Part shown: in pieces, positions 1-7,985 of the stretch
How positions within the stretch are numbered: the stretch's first letter is position 1
Layout: every line of letters starts with the position of its first letter
Source of the DNA: Treponemataceae bacterium
GTDB lineage: Bacteria > Spirochaetota > Spirochaetia > Treponematales > Treponemataceae
Direction: 5' to 3'
DNA: 20,826 bases
Assembly (NCBI GenBank): GCA_024402455.1
Contig: JAKSTS010000030.1
Coordinates: forward strand, 1-20,826
Notes under the pieces: model-generated
The model's input: the letters and a program-made list of their open reading frames with translations, nothing else
What the model was told of the DNA's origin: nothing
Database searches by the model: none
Made by a program: the position numbers and the translations under genes

Positions 1-52
1 CCCTTCATACGACGCAGAGCGTCGGGGTATTGAACCCGTCGGCGCGAATAAA
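1..52. repeat. Palindromic repeat copy 1 (partial at window edge)
   Basis: ACGACGC (9-15), AGA, GCGTCG (19-24) forms a hairpin. It is followed by GGTATT, a C-rich tract and CGCGAATAAA (43-52). About 21 of 27 bases to the right of the hairpin match the copy at 3528-3553, including GGTATT and CGAATAAA. The left part of the element lies outside the window. It sits inside the methylase reading frame. Confidence 0.7.
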
Positions 53-1458
53 AATTGAACAAATAGTTCTCTAACAGCTGTACCAACATCTTTTTGATAA
101 GTTGAATAAACTTTATTTTCTGTTGCGACTTTTTCCCTATTTTTACCTGTTCCAGAGATTTGTTTTGCATTTCCGTGTTCCGCATATGGAGGATTTATAT
201 AAATCACCAACTTTTTTCTTTTTTCATCATCGTTCAAAATCTCTTGCAAATCTTCTGGACATTTTGAAAAATCATCGTTGAGAAAATCGAACTGAAAAAT
301 GTGGTCTTCGGGCATTCCCCAACCGTTGTTTACTCTGTCAACCATTACATCAACATCTGCTTTATCAATTGTTGAAGCCCAGACATTATCATAATTTGCA
401 AGCCCGTTCAAAAGATTTCCTGTTCCGGCACAGCAGTCCCAGATAAAATATTCATCCTGCCAGCTCTCTCCCAAAACATCTGCCAGATATTCCTGCGACT
501 TTTGAACCCAAATTTGCGGTGTAAAGAACGAACCCTTACGTTCACGTATATCCTGCGGAACAAGCAAATCTCGTCTGCCAATTATATAATTCCAGTATTC
601 TTCTTTTGGCGGACGTGCATAAATTGCCCAAAATCTTTTATATGATTTCTGATTATCATTAAAGCCAACAGACATTGAACTTTCAAAACCCAAATCATCA
701 ACTTTTTTGGCAAGTTCATATTTTGTCTTTTTTAGTACAACATAAAGATTATCTTTTATAGATTCATTATTTTCAGAAAGCAAATCTGCTAAGAAAAAAT
801 CAGCCGAAATAATTCCAATTTTATTTGCTTTCTGCCAGTCAACTGTAATCGTTGGTTTTACAATTTCGCTCCACCGTTGAAAAACAAAAGTAAAATTATT
901 TTTTGTAACAGAAATTTTTTCAGTTATGTCTTTTATTGTTTTAAAATTAAGTTTTATAAATTCTTTGAATTCTTTTTCCTGTGTTTCGTATTTAAATATA
1001 ATTGAATTTTCTTCAAGGCTGTTTTTGCTTAGTTCATACAACTGCTTAAATTCTTTTGCTTCGTGATTTGAAGGCGTTACATTCCAGTTAAAATCATTCT
1101 GATAAAATATTTCCTGTATCTGGCTGTATTCAATAAATGCAAATTTTTCTGCATCAAAAGCACCGATATATTTTGGCGGAAGATATTTTTCAAACGTCTT
1201 TTCTTTTCCGATTGTCAAAATCAACTGAACAAAAGATTCAAAAATATCATGTGAACTTCCCTGTTTTGCTTCAGCCCAAAGAATTGATTTTATGTCGTCG
1301 TCGTCATCAAAAAGAAAACGCTGTCTGTCTTTATTTTCTGTATTCTGTTTTGCAATTACAAAATCTATTCTGCCAAGCTGTCTGTAACGATAATTCTTAA
1401 AAAAATCCTGAACAACATTGCTCTTTAAATCTTCTTCAGTAAGTTTCTTGTAATTCAT
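1..1458 (-). CDS. Fused restriction-methylation enzyme (type IIG-like N6-adenine methylase), 3' end outside window
   Basis: A continuous minus-strand frame of 486 codons starts at ATG 1458 (M-N-Y-K-K-L) and is open at the window edge. Near the N-terminus, R-I-D32-F followed by L-W-A-E63-A-K65 fits a PD-(D/E)XK nuclease core. The methylase part has G-S-F-F-T-P at 309-314, SAM-binding motif I D-C-C-A-G-T-G at 341-347 and catalytic N-P-P-Y at 422-425, the order of gamma-type N6-adenine methylases. Nuclease and methylase in one chain point to a type IIG enzyme that both cuts and modifies DNA. From about residue 472 the frame enters a palindromic repeat (bases 1-52) that also occurs near 3513. The last 15 residues therefore look unlike methylase, and the gene is probably truncated or interrupted. 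The nuclease call is an inference from motif spacing; the methylase call is firm. An Xre regulator is divergent upstream. Confidence 0.85.
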   Translation of the reverse strand, partial: MNYKKLTEEDLKSNVVQDFFKNYRYRQLGRIDFVIAKQNTENKDRQRFLFDDDDDIKSILWAEAKQGSSHDIFESFVQLILTIGKEKTFEKYLPPKYIGAFDAEKFAFIEYSQIQEIFYQNDFNWNVTPSNHEAKEFKQLYELSKNSLEENSIIFKYETQEKEFKEFIKLNFKTIKDITEKISVTKNNFTFVFQRWSEIVKPTITVDWQKANKIGIISADFFLADLLSENNESIKDNLYVVLKKTKYELAKKVDDLGFESSMSVGFNDNQKSYKRFWAIYARPPKEEYWNYIIGRRDLLVPQDIRERKGSFFTPQIWVQKSQEYLADVLGESWQDEYFIWDCCAGTGNLLNGLANYDNVWASTIDKADVDVMVDRVNNGWGMPEDHIFQFDFLNDDFSKCPEDLQEILNDDEKRKKLVIYINPPYAEHGNAKQISGTGKNREKVATENKVYSTYQKDVGTAVRELFVQFLFAPTGSIPRRSASYEG

Positions 1459-1481
1459 TTCAAGCTCTTAAAGGTGAATAT

Positions 1482-1525
1482 AGCTACCTAAAATCAGGTT
1501 TTATGTATTAAAGCTACACCTAAAA
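1482..1525. promoter_or_regulatory. Direct repeats between methylase and Xre gene, candidate operator
   Basis: AGCTACCTAAAA (1482-1493) recurs as AGCTACACCTAAAA (1512-1525), 30 bp start to start, about three helical turns. The first copy also begins a small inverted repeat, ACCT-AAAATC-AGGT. The position between divergent genes suits an operator for the small Xre protein. Binding is inferred. Confidence 0.4.
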
Positions 1526-1555
1526 GAATATTATTGCAACACTATTATCCTATTT

Positions 1556-1927
1556 ATGTCTTATTACTTCATGTTACAAAGCAAAGAATTCTTTAAAAAT
1601 AATTTTATGAACGCAAGCGATATCCAAAAGAGATTAGGTGAAAACATAAAGACAATAAGAAAATCAAAAAAATTAACTCAATTTCAACTTGCAGAAAAAG
1701 CTGATGTTTCGGAAGAAACCATAAAAAATATTGAATTAAACCGCTGCTGGATAAGCGAAAAAACACTTTCGCAGATTACAGACGCATTAGATGTTGATGT
1801 TTCAGAGCTTTTTATGCCTGTTGCATCAAGTTTTAAAACAGACAAATCCAGACAAAAGCAATTAAAAACCGCAATATCACAAAGCATAAAAGATTATGTA
1901 AATGAAGTTCTAAAAGAATTTGAATAA
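1556..1927 (+). CDS. Xre/Cro-family regulator, possible R-M controller protein
   Basis: The protein is 123 aa from ATG 1556, or 106 aa from ATG 1607 (M-N-A-S-D-I-Q). The second start sits closer to the HTH domain; neither has a clear Shine-Dalgarno. A possible -10 TATTAT (1543-1548) would put transcription start at about 1555, making the longer form leaderless. The HTH_3 fold covers roughly residues 25-80: L-G-E-N-I-K-T-I-R, then Q-F-Q-L-A-E-K-A-D-V-S as the DNA-contact helices, ending D-V-S-E-L-F. The tail is lysine-rich and unassigned. Small Xre proteins next to restriction-modification genes are often controllers that delay nuclease expression. That role is inferred from the divergent layout and the direct repeats in between. 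The fold is certain, the role moderate. Confidence 0.8.
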   Translation: MSYYFMLQSKEFFKNNFMNASDIQKRLGENIKTIRKSKKLTQFQLAEKADVSEETIKNIELNRCWISEKTLSQITDALDVDVSELFMPVASSFKTDKSRQKQLKTAISQSIKDYVNEVLKEFE

Positions 1928-1961
1928 AAAACCTCTGAAATCTGCTGTTTCAGAGGTTTTT
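1927..1961. terminator. Bidirectional intrinsic terminator
   Basis: A perfect 14-bp stem (1927-1940 with 1948-1961) and 7-nt loop TCTGCTG, with A-tract on the left and T-tract on the right. It overlaps the Xre stop codon and serves both this gene and the convergent galM. Confidence 0.9.
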
Positions 1962-1986
1962 ATGCACAGAATACTAAAAATGTAAA

Positions 1987-3033
1987 TTACAGCCAGCTGA
2001 AGCTGAATACTGTTTTTGCATCAAATTCTTCGCCAGGATGCAGAATGCATGACGGGAAGTTTTCGTGATTTGGTGCATCAGGGAACTGCTGTGTTTCAAG
2101 ACAGAAACCTTCATTTGGTGAATGAATCTGACCATATTTTCCTGCACTGCCGCCAAGTGAGCCGCCTGCATAAAACTGAACGCCAGGCTGGTTTGTTGAA
2201 ACAAGCATTGACCGTCCGCTTGTCGGTTCATAAACAGCAGCACATACAGTCAAAACATCATCAGAAATCCGGTTAATTACAAAATTGTGGTCATAGCCGC
2301 CTTTCACTTTGTCAAAATCTTTGCCAATTGGTTTTGCTTTTCTAAAGTCAAAAGCCTTGTCTTTGTCTACAGACACAAGCTCGCCTGTCGGAATCAAATC
2401 TGACGAAACTGCAAGATATGAATCTGCATTAAGCATAAGTTCATGGTCAAAAACTTTATTGTGTGTATTGCCTGTAAGGTTGAAATATGTATGGTTTGTA
2501 AAGTTAACAGGTGTATCTCTGTCTGTCCAAGCTTTATATTCCATTGTAATTGCATGTTTCTTATTCAAGATATAAGTAACTTCAATCAGCAGATTTCCAG
2601 GGAACCCCTGTTCGCCGTTTCGGCTTGTACGTGTAAAACGAACACCGGCACCGTCTTCGGTTTTAATTTCTTCTGCATCAAAAAGCATTTTATCATAGCC
2701 TCTAAAGCCGCCATGAAGCATGTTTTTTCCGTCATTTGCATCAAGCGTGTACTTTTTATCGTTCAGTGTAAACGAGGCATTGCCTATTCTGTTTGCAAAA
2801 CGCCCGATAAATGCACCAAAGAACGGACCGTTATGACTGTTGATATAGCCGGTCAAATCTGAATAGCCTAAAACGATGTCTTCTTTGACACCATTTTTAG
2901 ACGGCACAACAATGCTTGTTATTGTGCAGCCAAAATCTGTAACAGAAAAAGACATGTCTGCATTTTTGATTGTATACAGATGTACTTTTTCTCCAGTTGA
3001 AAGAACACCGAATTTTGATCGTTTGATTTTCAT
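1987..3033 (-). CDS. galM: Aldose 1-epimerase (galactose mutarotase)
   Basis: 348 aa from ATG 3033 (M-K-I-K-R-S), the usual mutarotase length. It interconverts alpha and beta anomers of aldoses such as galactose, feeding the Leloir pathway in the cytoplasm. Family landmarks include G-R-F-A-N-R-I (77-83), M-L-H107-G-G, catalytic acid H181 in N-H-T-Y-F-N-L-T-G, D248 in G-Y-D-H-N-F-V, and catalytic base E313 in G-F-C-L-E-T-Q. The frame is open to an ATG at 3114, giving a 27-residue extension, but that region codes for nothing family-like and holds a TGAGCT-GTA-AGCTCA hairpin (3074-3088). AGGA about 10 nt upstream supports 3033; 3042 is also possible. No other galactose gene is in view. It is convergent with the Xre gene and divergent from the J-domain gene. 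Confidence 0.93.
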   Translation of the reverse strand: MKIKRSKFGVLSTGEKVHLYTIKNADMSFSVTDFGCTITSIVVPSKNGVKEDIVLGYSDLTGYINSHNGPFFGAFIGRFANRIGNASFTLNDKKYTLDANDGKNMLHGGFRGYDKMLFDAEEIKTEDGAGVRFTRTSRNGEQGFPGNLLIEVTYILNKKHAITMEYKAWTDRDTPVNFTNHTYFNLTGNTHNKVFDHELMLNADSYLAVSSDLIPTGELVSVDKDKAFDFRKAKPIGKDFDKVKGGYDHNFVINRISDDVLTVCAAVYEPTSGRSMLVSTNQPGVQFYAGGSLGGSAGKYGQIHSPNEGFCLETQQFPDAPNHENFPSCILHPGEEFDAKTVFSFSWL

Positions 3034-3145
3034 TTTTCGCATTTCCTGCCGATAATTTAAAAGTGGGTGGACATGAGCTGTAAGCTCAAAGCAACAAAAG
3101 AAAGTATAGCGCAAGTTTCAATGCTTGCATAGGATTTTTATTAAA

Positions 3146-3436
3146 ATGATTGGCTCAAGTTTCCGTTCAAGAACATCTGCTAATTCAAACACCCAAAGCA
3201 GATGTGCAGCAGTTCCACACGAATTATATAAAGATTTCAGACGGCTTGGTCTGGCTCCAGGAGCATCGCTTGCTGTCTGCAAAAGTGCCCAGAGAAATTT
3301 AATGAAACAGCACCACCCCGACCGGCACGCAGAAAACCGCTACAGCTTTTTTATGGCAACCCAGATTACATCAACAATAAATGAATCATTCCAGCGCATT
3401 CAATGCTGGTACATAAACGGCGTTATCGACGAATAA
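3146..3436 (+). CDS. Small J-domain (DnaJ-like) protein
   Basis: 96 aa from ATG 3146, with AGGA about 11 nt upstream; a TTG at 3125 would add 7 residues. Residues 26-90 fit a J-domain. L-Y-K-D-F-R-R-L-G-L and P-G-A-S are helix I and the turn, C-K-S-A-Q-R-N-L-M-K-Q-H is helix II, then the diagnostic H-P-D (57-59), then helix III ending I-N-E-S-F-Q-R-I. J-domains stimulate Hsp70 (DnaK) ATPase. There is no G/F region, zinc domain or membrane segment, and the 25-residue serine-rich N-terminus is unassigned. It is probably a specialised co-chaperone; the partner cannot be read from context. It is divergent from galM and followed by a hairpin cluster. Confidence 0.75.
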   Translation: MIGSSFRSRTSANSNTQSRCAAVPHELYKDFRRLGLAPGASLAVCKSAQRNLMKQHHPDRHAENRYSFFMATQITSTINESFQRIQCWYINGVIDE

Positions 3437-3439
3437 ATC

Positions 3440-3473
3440 AACAACCTAGCCGCAAGCAGCGAGGTATGTTGTT
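3440..3473. repeat. Imperfect hairpin downstream of J-domain gene
   Basis: AACAAC (3440-3445) pairs with GTTGTT (3468-3473) around an interrupted inner stem (CCGC/GCGAGG region). It begins 4 nt after the J-domain stop and has no clear T-tract. Confidence 0.45.
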
Positions 3474-3486
3474 CTTAATAAGTGGT

Positions 3487-3553
3487 TGCAGTCGGGTTTA
3501 ATACCACTTGTTACGACGCAAGCGTCGTGGTATTAAATCCTCCGCACGAATAA
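3487..3553. repeat. Palindromic repeat copy 2 (complete)
   Basis: The outer arm GGGTTTAATACCAC (3494-3507) pairs with GTGGTATTAAATCC (3527-3540), 13 of 14 bases. An inner perfect stem ACGACGC (3513-3519), AA, GCGTCGT (3522-3528) sits inside. AAGTGGT (3480-3486) can also pair with ACCACTT (3503-3509), giving a competing fold. The right half matches the repeat at the window's left edge. Confidence 0.75.
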
Positions 3554-3559
3554 ATCCTG

Positions 3560-3579
3560 TCTGGCAGTGTTCTGCCAGA
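3560..3579. repeat. Perfect 8-bp hairpin
   Basis: TCTGGCAG (3560-3567), TGTT, CTGCCAGA (3572-3579). A wider CCTGT...ACAGG arm (3556-3560, 3586-3590) brackets it. It is the last hairpin of the cluster, about 60 bp past the response-regulator stop in that gene's direction of transcription, and may help end the operon. Confidence 0.6.
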
Positions 3580-3647
3580 TAACGCACAGGCACAGCACTT
3601 TTCGAACAGCAAAAATTCAATAAAAATTTCAGTTTAAGCCGCAAAAA

Positions 3648-5015
3648 TCATTCATTATCTGAATCATCAGAATCGGCTTCATCATCCTGCAATTTTCTGT
3701 GCAATGTTTTGCGCCCAATGCCAAGAACATCGGCAGTCTTCGACTTATTGCCGCGGTTTACGGCCAAAGTTTCCTGTATATACATTTTTTCTGCTGCATC
3801 AAGTGTAAGTCCTACAGGAATCTGCACAACATCCTGAGAATTATGCTGCGAAATTGTCGGCGGAAAATCATCAAGCGTCAATGTATCGCCGCCACACATA
3901 ACGACAGCGCTTTCCATGCAGTTTCTCAACTGTCTTATGTTTCCAGGCCAGTCATATTTATAAAGTGCGGCTCTTGCATGAGAATCAATTGACGTTATGT
4001 TTTTGCAGTTTTCTTTTGCAAATACTTACAAAAAAGAGCTTACCATAAGAGGAATATCGTCTTTTCTGTCTCTTAACGGCGGCACATGAATATGCACAAC
4101 ATTCAGGCGGTAATACAAATCTTCCCTAAAACGGCCTTCTGCAATTTCTTTTTCGAGGTCACGGTTTGTTGCAGCAATAACCCTTACATCTGTTTCAACA
4201 GTTTCTTCGCCGCCGACACGTTCAAATCTTTTATCCTGAAGAACGCGCAAAATTTTTATCTGAACATTCTGGTCAATTTCACCAATTTCATCAAGAAAAA
4301 TAGAACCGCCGTGCGCAAGCTCAAAACGGCCGCGTTTTCTTGCAACGGCACCCGTAAAAGCGCCTTTTTCATGTCCAAACAATTCACTTTCAAGCAGGCT
4401 TTCTGAAAGTGCTGCACAATGCACCTTTATAAGCGGGTTGTCATTGCGCGGCGAAAGATTATGCACCGCATTTGCAATCAATTCTTTACCTACACCACTT
4501 TCGCCTGTAATAAGCACAGAAGCTTTAGACGATGCAACACGGCGCACCATTTCAAAGATTTTCTGCATTTCTGCGCTTTTGCCGATTATAGATTCAAATG
4601 TTTTGTTTGTATCAAGTTCTTCTTTTAACTGGCGGTGCTGCAGCGCAAGTTCTCTGTTTTGAAGCGCACGTTTGACAATCAAAGAAAGACGGTCAAGATT
4701 AAGAGGCTTTGTCAAAAAATCATATGCACCGGCGCGCATGGCATCAACAGCACTGTCAATCGTTCCATGTCCAGTCAGAACAATTACAGGCAGCCCCGGA
4801 CTTTCTGAAGTTACTTTTGCAAGTACTTCTTCTCCAGAAATTCCAGGCATACGCAGATCTGTAATAACAAGGTCAATGTCGCCGCGACCAACAAGCCCAA
4901 GACCTTCCTGCCCGTCTTTTGCAAGCACAACATTGTAGCCGTCCATTTCTAAAGCAGCAGCGAGCCCTTCGCGGATATTTTTTTCATCATCAATAATCAA
5001 AATATTAAATTTCAT
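3648..5015 (-). pseudogene. NtrC/AtoC-type sigma-54 response regulator interrupted by an in-frame TAA
   Basis: The receiver domain (1-115) has acidic pair D9/D10, phospho-acceptor D53 and K102 in T-K-P. The AAA+ domain follows, with Walker A G-E-S-G-V-G-K (170-176), sigma-54 loop G-A-F-T-G-A (217-222) and Walker B F-L-D-E (239-242). After residue 329 (S-S-F-L) comes TAA at 4028-4026. The same frame then continues V-F-A-K-E-N, through W-P-G-N-I-R-Q-L, to a Fis-type HTH (G-N-K-S-K-T-A-D-V-L-G-I-G-R-K-T-L) and a normal stop at 3648: 455 residues if read through. No frameshift is needed. Without readthrough the product lacks the AAA+ lid and DNA-binding domain. An internal ATG at 3929 has no clear ribosome site. 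It overlaps the kinase gene by 4 nt (ATGA) and is its presumed partner. Recent decay, readthrough and base-call error cannot be separated from sequence alone. Confidence 0.9.
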
Positions 5016-6223
5016 GACTGTACTTCTCCACCAAATTCAAGTGAATGGCGCTCCTTTTGAGGAATTGGAAGCGAAATCGTAAAAATTGTGCCTTCGCCCG
5101 GAAAAGAGCGGACTTCAATTTCTCCGGCAGATTCTTTTATGATTTTATAAACCATCGTCAGTCCAAGACCTGTACCATTGGCCTTCGTTGTAAAATAAGG
5201 TTCAAAAACACGGCTGCATGTCTGCTCATCCATGCCTTCGCCTGTATCTGCAACAGAAATAATGAACTGCTCGTTTTTTATCTGAGTATAAATGCCCAAA
5301 ATACCACCGTCTTTCATTGCTGCAACAGCATTTTGCGCAAGATTAATAATAACCTGCTTGAAAAGTGCAACATCAAGCATAAGGTTAGGCGGTTTATCAA
5401 GCATTTCAAGTTTCAGCTCAACAGATGCTTTTTCAAACTCAGGCTTCATAAAATCCATAAGTGATTTTATGATTTCATTCGGGTTTACAGGCTCAAGCTG
5501 TGCCTTAATCGGGCGCACGGCAAAAAGAAAATCTACAATAATTTTATTAAGCCTGTCTATTTCTTCGTTTACAACATCAAGATAATTTTCAACAAATTTC
5601 GGTTCAGGCAGCATGCCGTCGCCATTGCGCGCCTTTTTCAATGCTTTTTGAATAAGCTGAATATGAATGCTTATTGCACCAAGCGGATTTTTTATTTCGT
5701 GCGCAACACTTGCAGCAAGGTTTGTTAAACTTGCAAGACTTTCCATGCGCCTCAAAAGTGTCTGCTGGTTTCTTGCATCCGTTACATCTTCAATCTGAAT
5801 AAGAGTGCCTGTTATGCGCTTTTTCTGCACAAGAGGCAGAGCTGTAACAACAATGATTCTTACACTTCCTCCAGGCGTATCAAGCGTAAATTCTTCGCTT
5901 GTGTGGTTTCTTGGCTTTTCATAAACTGAATGAAGGAATGCACTTATGTCTGCATCTGCAATAATGTTCCACACAGGCGTTGCCTGTGCACGCTGTTCTG
6001 CAATGCTTACACGTGTTGCATTAAAAGGCAGCAGACGTTCTGCTGTTTTATTTGTCAGCAGCAGATTTCCATTTTTATCGCAGATTAAAAGACCTGTGTT
6101 CAAAGATTCCATAACCGCATCAAGGGTTTCGTTTTCTTCAAGCACCAGATCTAAAAGAGATTCTACCTGTTCTTTTGAAAGCTTGGCAACTTTCTGCACC
6201 AAACGTTTTACATAACGCCGCAT
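5012..6223 (-). CDS. Soluble PAS-domain sensor histidine kinase
   Basis: 403 aa. Residues about 25-150 form a PAS-like sensor (L-N-T-G-L-L-I-C-D-K-N-G-N-L-L-L-T-N). HisKA follows, with phosphorylated H175 in A-H-E-I-K-N-P-L. HATPase_c has N-box N298 (Q-N-A-V), G1 D-T-G-E-G (326-330), E-P-Y-F-T-T-K and G-T-G-L-G-L (350-355). No membrane segment is visible, so it should sense a cytoplasmic signal, like NtrB. The sequence type matches kinases paired with NtrC-family regulators, and its stop overlaps the start of that regulator (ATGA). It lies 11 nt after holB in the murG operon. The ligand is unknown. The regulator's internal stop may leave this kinase without a full-length output. Confidence 0.93.
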   Translation of the reverse strand: MRRYVKRLVQKVAKLSKEQVESLLDLVLEENETLDAVMESLNTGLLICDKNGNLLLTNKTAERLLPFNATRVSIAEQRAQATPVWNIIADADISAFLHSVYEKPRNHTSEEFTLDTPGGSVRIIVVTALPLVQKKRITGTLIQIEDVTDARNQQTLLRRMESLASLTNLAASVAHEIKNPLGAISIHIQLIQKALKKARNGDGMLPEPKFVENYLDVVNEEIDRLNKIIVDFLFAVRPIKAQLEPVNPNEIIKSLMDFMKPEFEKASVELKLEMLDKPPNLMLDVALFKQVIINLAQNAVAAMKDGGILGIYTQIKNEQFIISVADTGEGMDEQTCSRVFEPYFTTKANGTGLGLTMVYKIIKESAGEIEVRSFPGEGTIFTISLPIPQKERHSLEFGGEVQS

Positions 6224-6234
6224 TTCGTTCTCTT

Positions 6235-7500
6235 TTAAGAACTGGCTTTTGCAAGCTCAGCAGCAAGGCTTTCCAATGCACTTGCAGTACTTTGATTATA
6301 CATCGAAACATTTTCACTTGTAGAACGTACAACGCTAATCCATGCAAAAGCCGATTTCTGCTCCTGCGACGAAATGCCTTTTTCAAGAATTGCAATGCGC
6401 AGGATATCAAGTATTTCCTTTAAGAAAAGATTAAACAAAATGCGCGGTTCAAAATTATGTGCTTCGTTTATAATCATTTCAACTGGAATCTGGTCTTTCG
6501 GGTTAAAACGCTGCATGATAATGCGGCGCACAAGAGGCGGCAGATTCTGCACTGTCAAAAGGAATGAACATGCAAGCATTGAAAGTTTTTCACGGTTGAC
6601 AGGCAGAAAAGATTCAAGATATGCAGAAACTGAATCATAAGTGGTTTCTTCATGAAAAACACGGGAAATTACTTCACGCTGCTGTTCTGGTGTTCGGTCA
6701 ACAAATGCATAAGTTCTTACACGAGAAAGAATTGTCGGCATTACAGCAGCCCTTCTGCTTGTTGTCAGAATGAATATTACATTCTGCGGCGGTTCTTCAA
6801 GAATCTTTAAAAGTGCAGTGCGCACAGAATCCTGCATGCGGTCGGCATTTTCAATAATCAGCACTTTTTTGCTGTCATCAGATGTTGTAAGGTGTGTCCA
6901 GGCAGCCGCGCGCCGAATCTGATTTACTGGAATTGAATCGTACAAAAACAGATTTTCAAGCTTCTGACATGCAGAAACAATGCAGCCTGCAATTTGCTGA
7001 ACTTCTTCAAATGGCAGAAGCGTCCGCAAAGGATCAATCTCTTCAAGCAGTTCATCAATATTCTGAACAATCGGTGCCATTTTTGAAAGCTTTTCGTCAC
7101 CTTCCCACAAAATCGGGTTAAAACGCAACGTAAGTTTGCGAACGGCACGGACAAAAAGGTAGCGTGCAGCCTGAATATATGGAGAAGCAGCCTGAACGGC
7201 ATGAATAAATGTTCTTTGTGCAGCAGCAATTTCAAGCGTACATTCACGAGAACCGACAATCATCAAACTTGAATGATTTAGTGCTTTATGTTTTAAACAC
7301 GAAATGCATCCACATGTCCAGCCGCCTTTTACACCAAGACCGTTGCCGGAACAGGAAATTACACGTGCAAGTTCAATTGCACATGTAAGTTTTCCAGAAC
7401 CTGCCGGACCTGAAAAAAGCAAAGCCTGCGGCAATGCATCTTTCTGGATTTCGTCAATAAGAAGATTCGTTACATTCTGATTTAAAACATTATCAAACAT
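6235..7500 (-). CDS. holB: DNA polymerase III delta' subunit-like clamp-loader ATPase
   Basis: 421 aa. Walker A G-P-A-G-S-G-K (31-37) is followed by a zinc-binding set, C50 and C63-G-C65-I-S-C68. V-L-I-I-E-N-A-D-R-M is the Walker B-like strand, then L-L-K-I-L-E-E-P-P and sensor-1 region T-S-R-R, ending with L-S-R-V-R in place of the usual S-R-C. The layout is that of HolB/DnaX-type clamp-loader subunits that help load the beta clamp at the replication fork. It is longer than E. coli HolB (334 aa); extra sequence lies between the zinc module and Walker B, about residues 90-190. The start overlaps the cvpA stop (TAATG), implying coupled translation. It is probably delta' rather than DnaX because it lacks the long tau-type C-terminus. 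Confidence 0.88.
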   Translation of the reverse strand: MFDNVLNQNVTNLLIDEIQKDALPQALLFSGPAGSGKLTCAIELARVISCSGNGLGVKGGWTCGCISCLKHKALNHSSLMIVGSRECTLEIAAAQRTFIHAVQAASPYIQAARYLFVRAVRKLTLRFNPILWEGDEKLSKMAPIVQNIDELLEEIDPLRTLLPFEEVQQIAGCIVSACQKLENLFLYDSIPVNQIRRAAAWTHLTTSDDSKKVLIIENADRMQDSVRTALLKILEEPPQNVIFILTTSRRAAVMPTILSRVRTYAFVDRTPEQQREVISRVFHEETTYDSVSAYLESFLPVNREKLSMLACSFLLTVQNLPPLVRRIIMQRFNPKDQIPVEMIINEAHNFEPRILFNLFLKEILDILRIAILEKGISSQEQKSAFAWISVVRSTSENVSMYNQSTASALESLAAELAKASS

Positions 7501-7985
7501 TAAGCTCTTCCTTGAATCTGAAAATTATCAGGTATAGTCATAAAAAGCGGCGAAATCAGCTTGTCAAAAAAACTGTCTGAAAGAACCGGCTGAATTTCAA
7601 AGAACCTCTGTGAATGAAGCAGAAACAGAATAAGACCGACAACAAGAAAACCTTCACCGATTCCAAGAAAAAAACCGAGGGATTTATCAAGTCCTTTCAT
7701 TATATCGCCTTGAAATGCAATTCCAACTATTTTCTGTACAAGTCTTATTGAAATGTAAACAACAATAAAGAGAATCAAAAATGCAAGAATTCTTGTAAGA
7801 AAAATCAGATTGCCAAGTTTTGGCAGATAAGGCACAAGAAATTTATTGAACACAAGACCAATAAAGATTCCTGCAATTATGGCAATTTTTGAGAAAAACT
7901 CATCCAAAAAGCCCCTAAAAGCACCATGAATTGATAAAATCAAAATGATAATCCAGAAAATTATGTCTATTACAGCCATATTCAT
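7500..7985 (-). CDS. CvpA-family membrane protein
   Basis: 161 aa with four hydrophobic segments at about 5-23, 30-50, 63-85 and 103-121. The start M-A-V-I-D-I-I-F-W and the H-G-A-F-R-G-F motif after the first helix are typical of the CvpA family, named for colicin V production. In other bacteria the family is linked to envelope stress and bile tolerance; its molecular role is unsettled. The gene overlaps murG by 4 nt (ATGA) and holB by 1 nt, so it is translated as part of the operon. Inner-membrane location is inferred from the helices. Confidence 0.85.
   Translation of the reverse strand: MNMAVIDIIFWIIILILSIHGAFRGFLDEFFSKIAIIAGIFIGLVFNKFLVPYLPKLGNLIFLTRILAFLILFIVVYISIRLVQKIVGIAFQGDIMKGLDKSLGFFLGIGEGFLVVGLILFLLHSQRFFEIQPVLSDSFFDKLISPLFMTIPDNFQIQGRA

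Noticed and set aside
1137..1400. Plus-strand 87-aa frame
   Set aside because: It lies opposite the methylase gene, whose frame has clear family motifs; it has no ribosome site or likeness.
3034..3114. 27-residue N-terminal extension of galM
   Set aside because: Not family-like, contains a perfect TGAGCT/AGCTCA hairpin, and a better-placed start exists at 3033.
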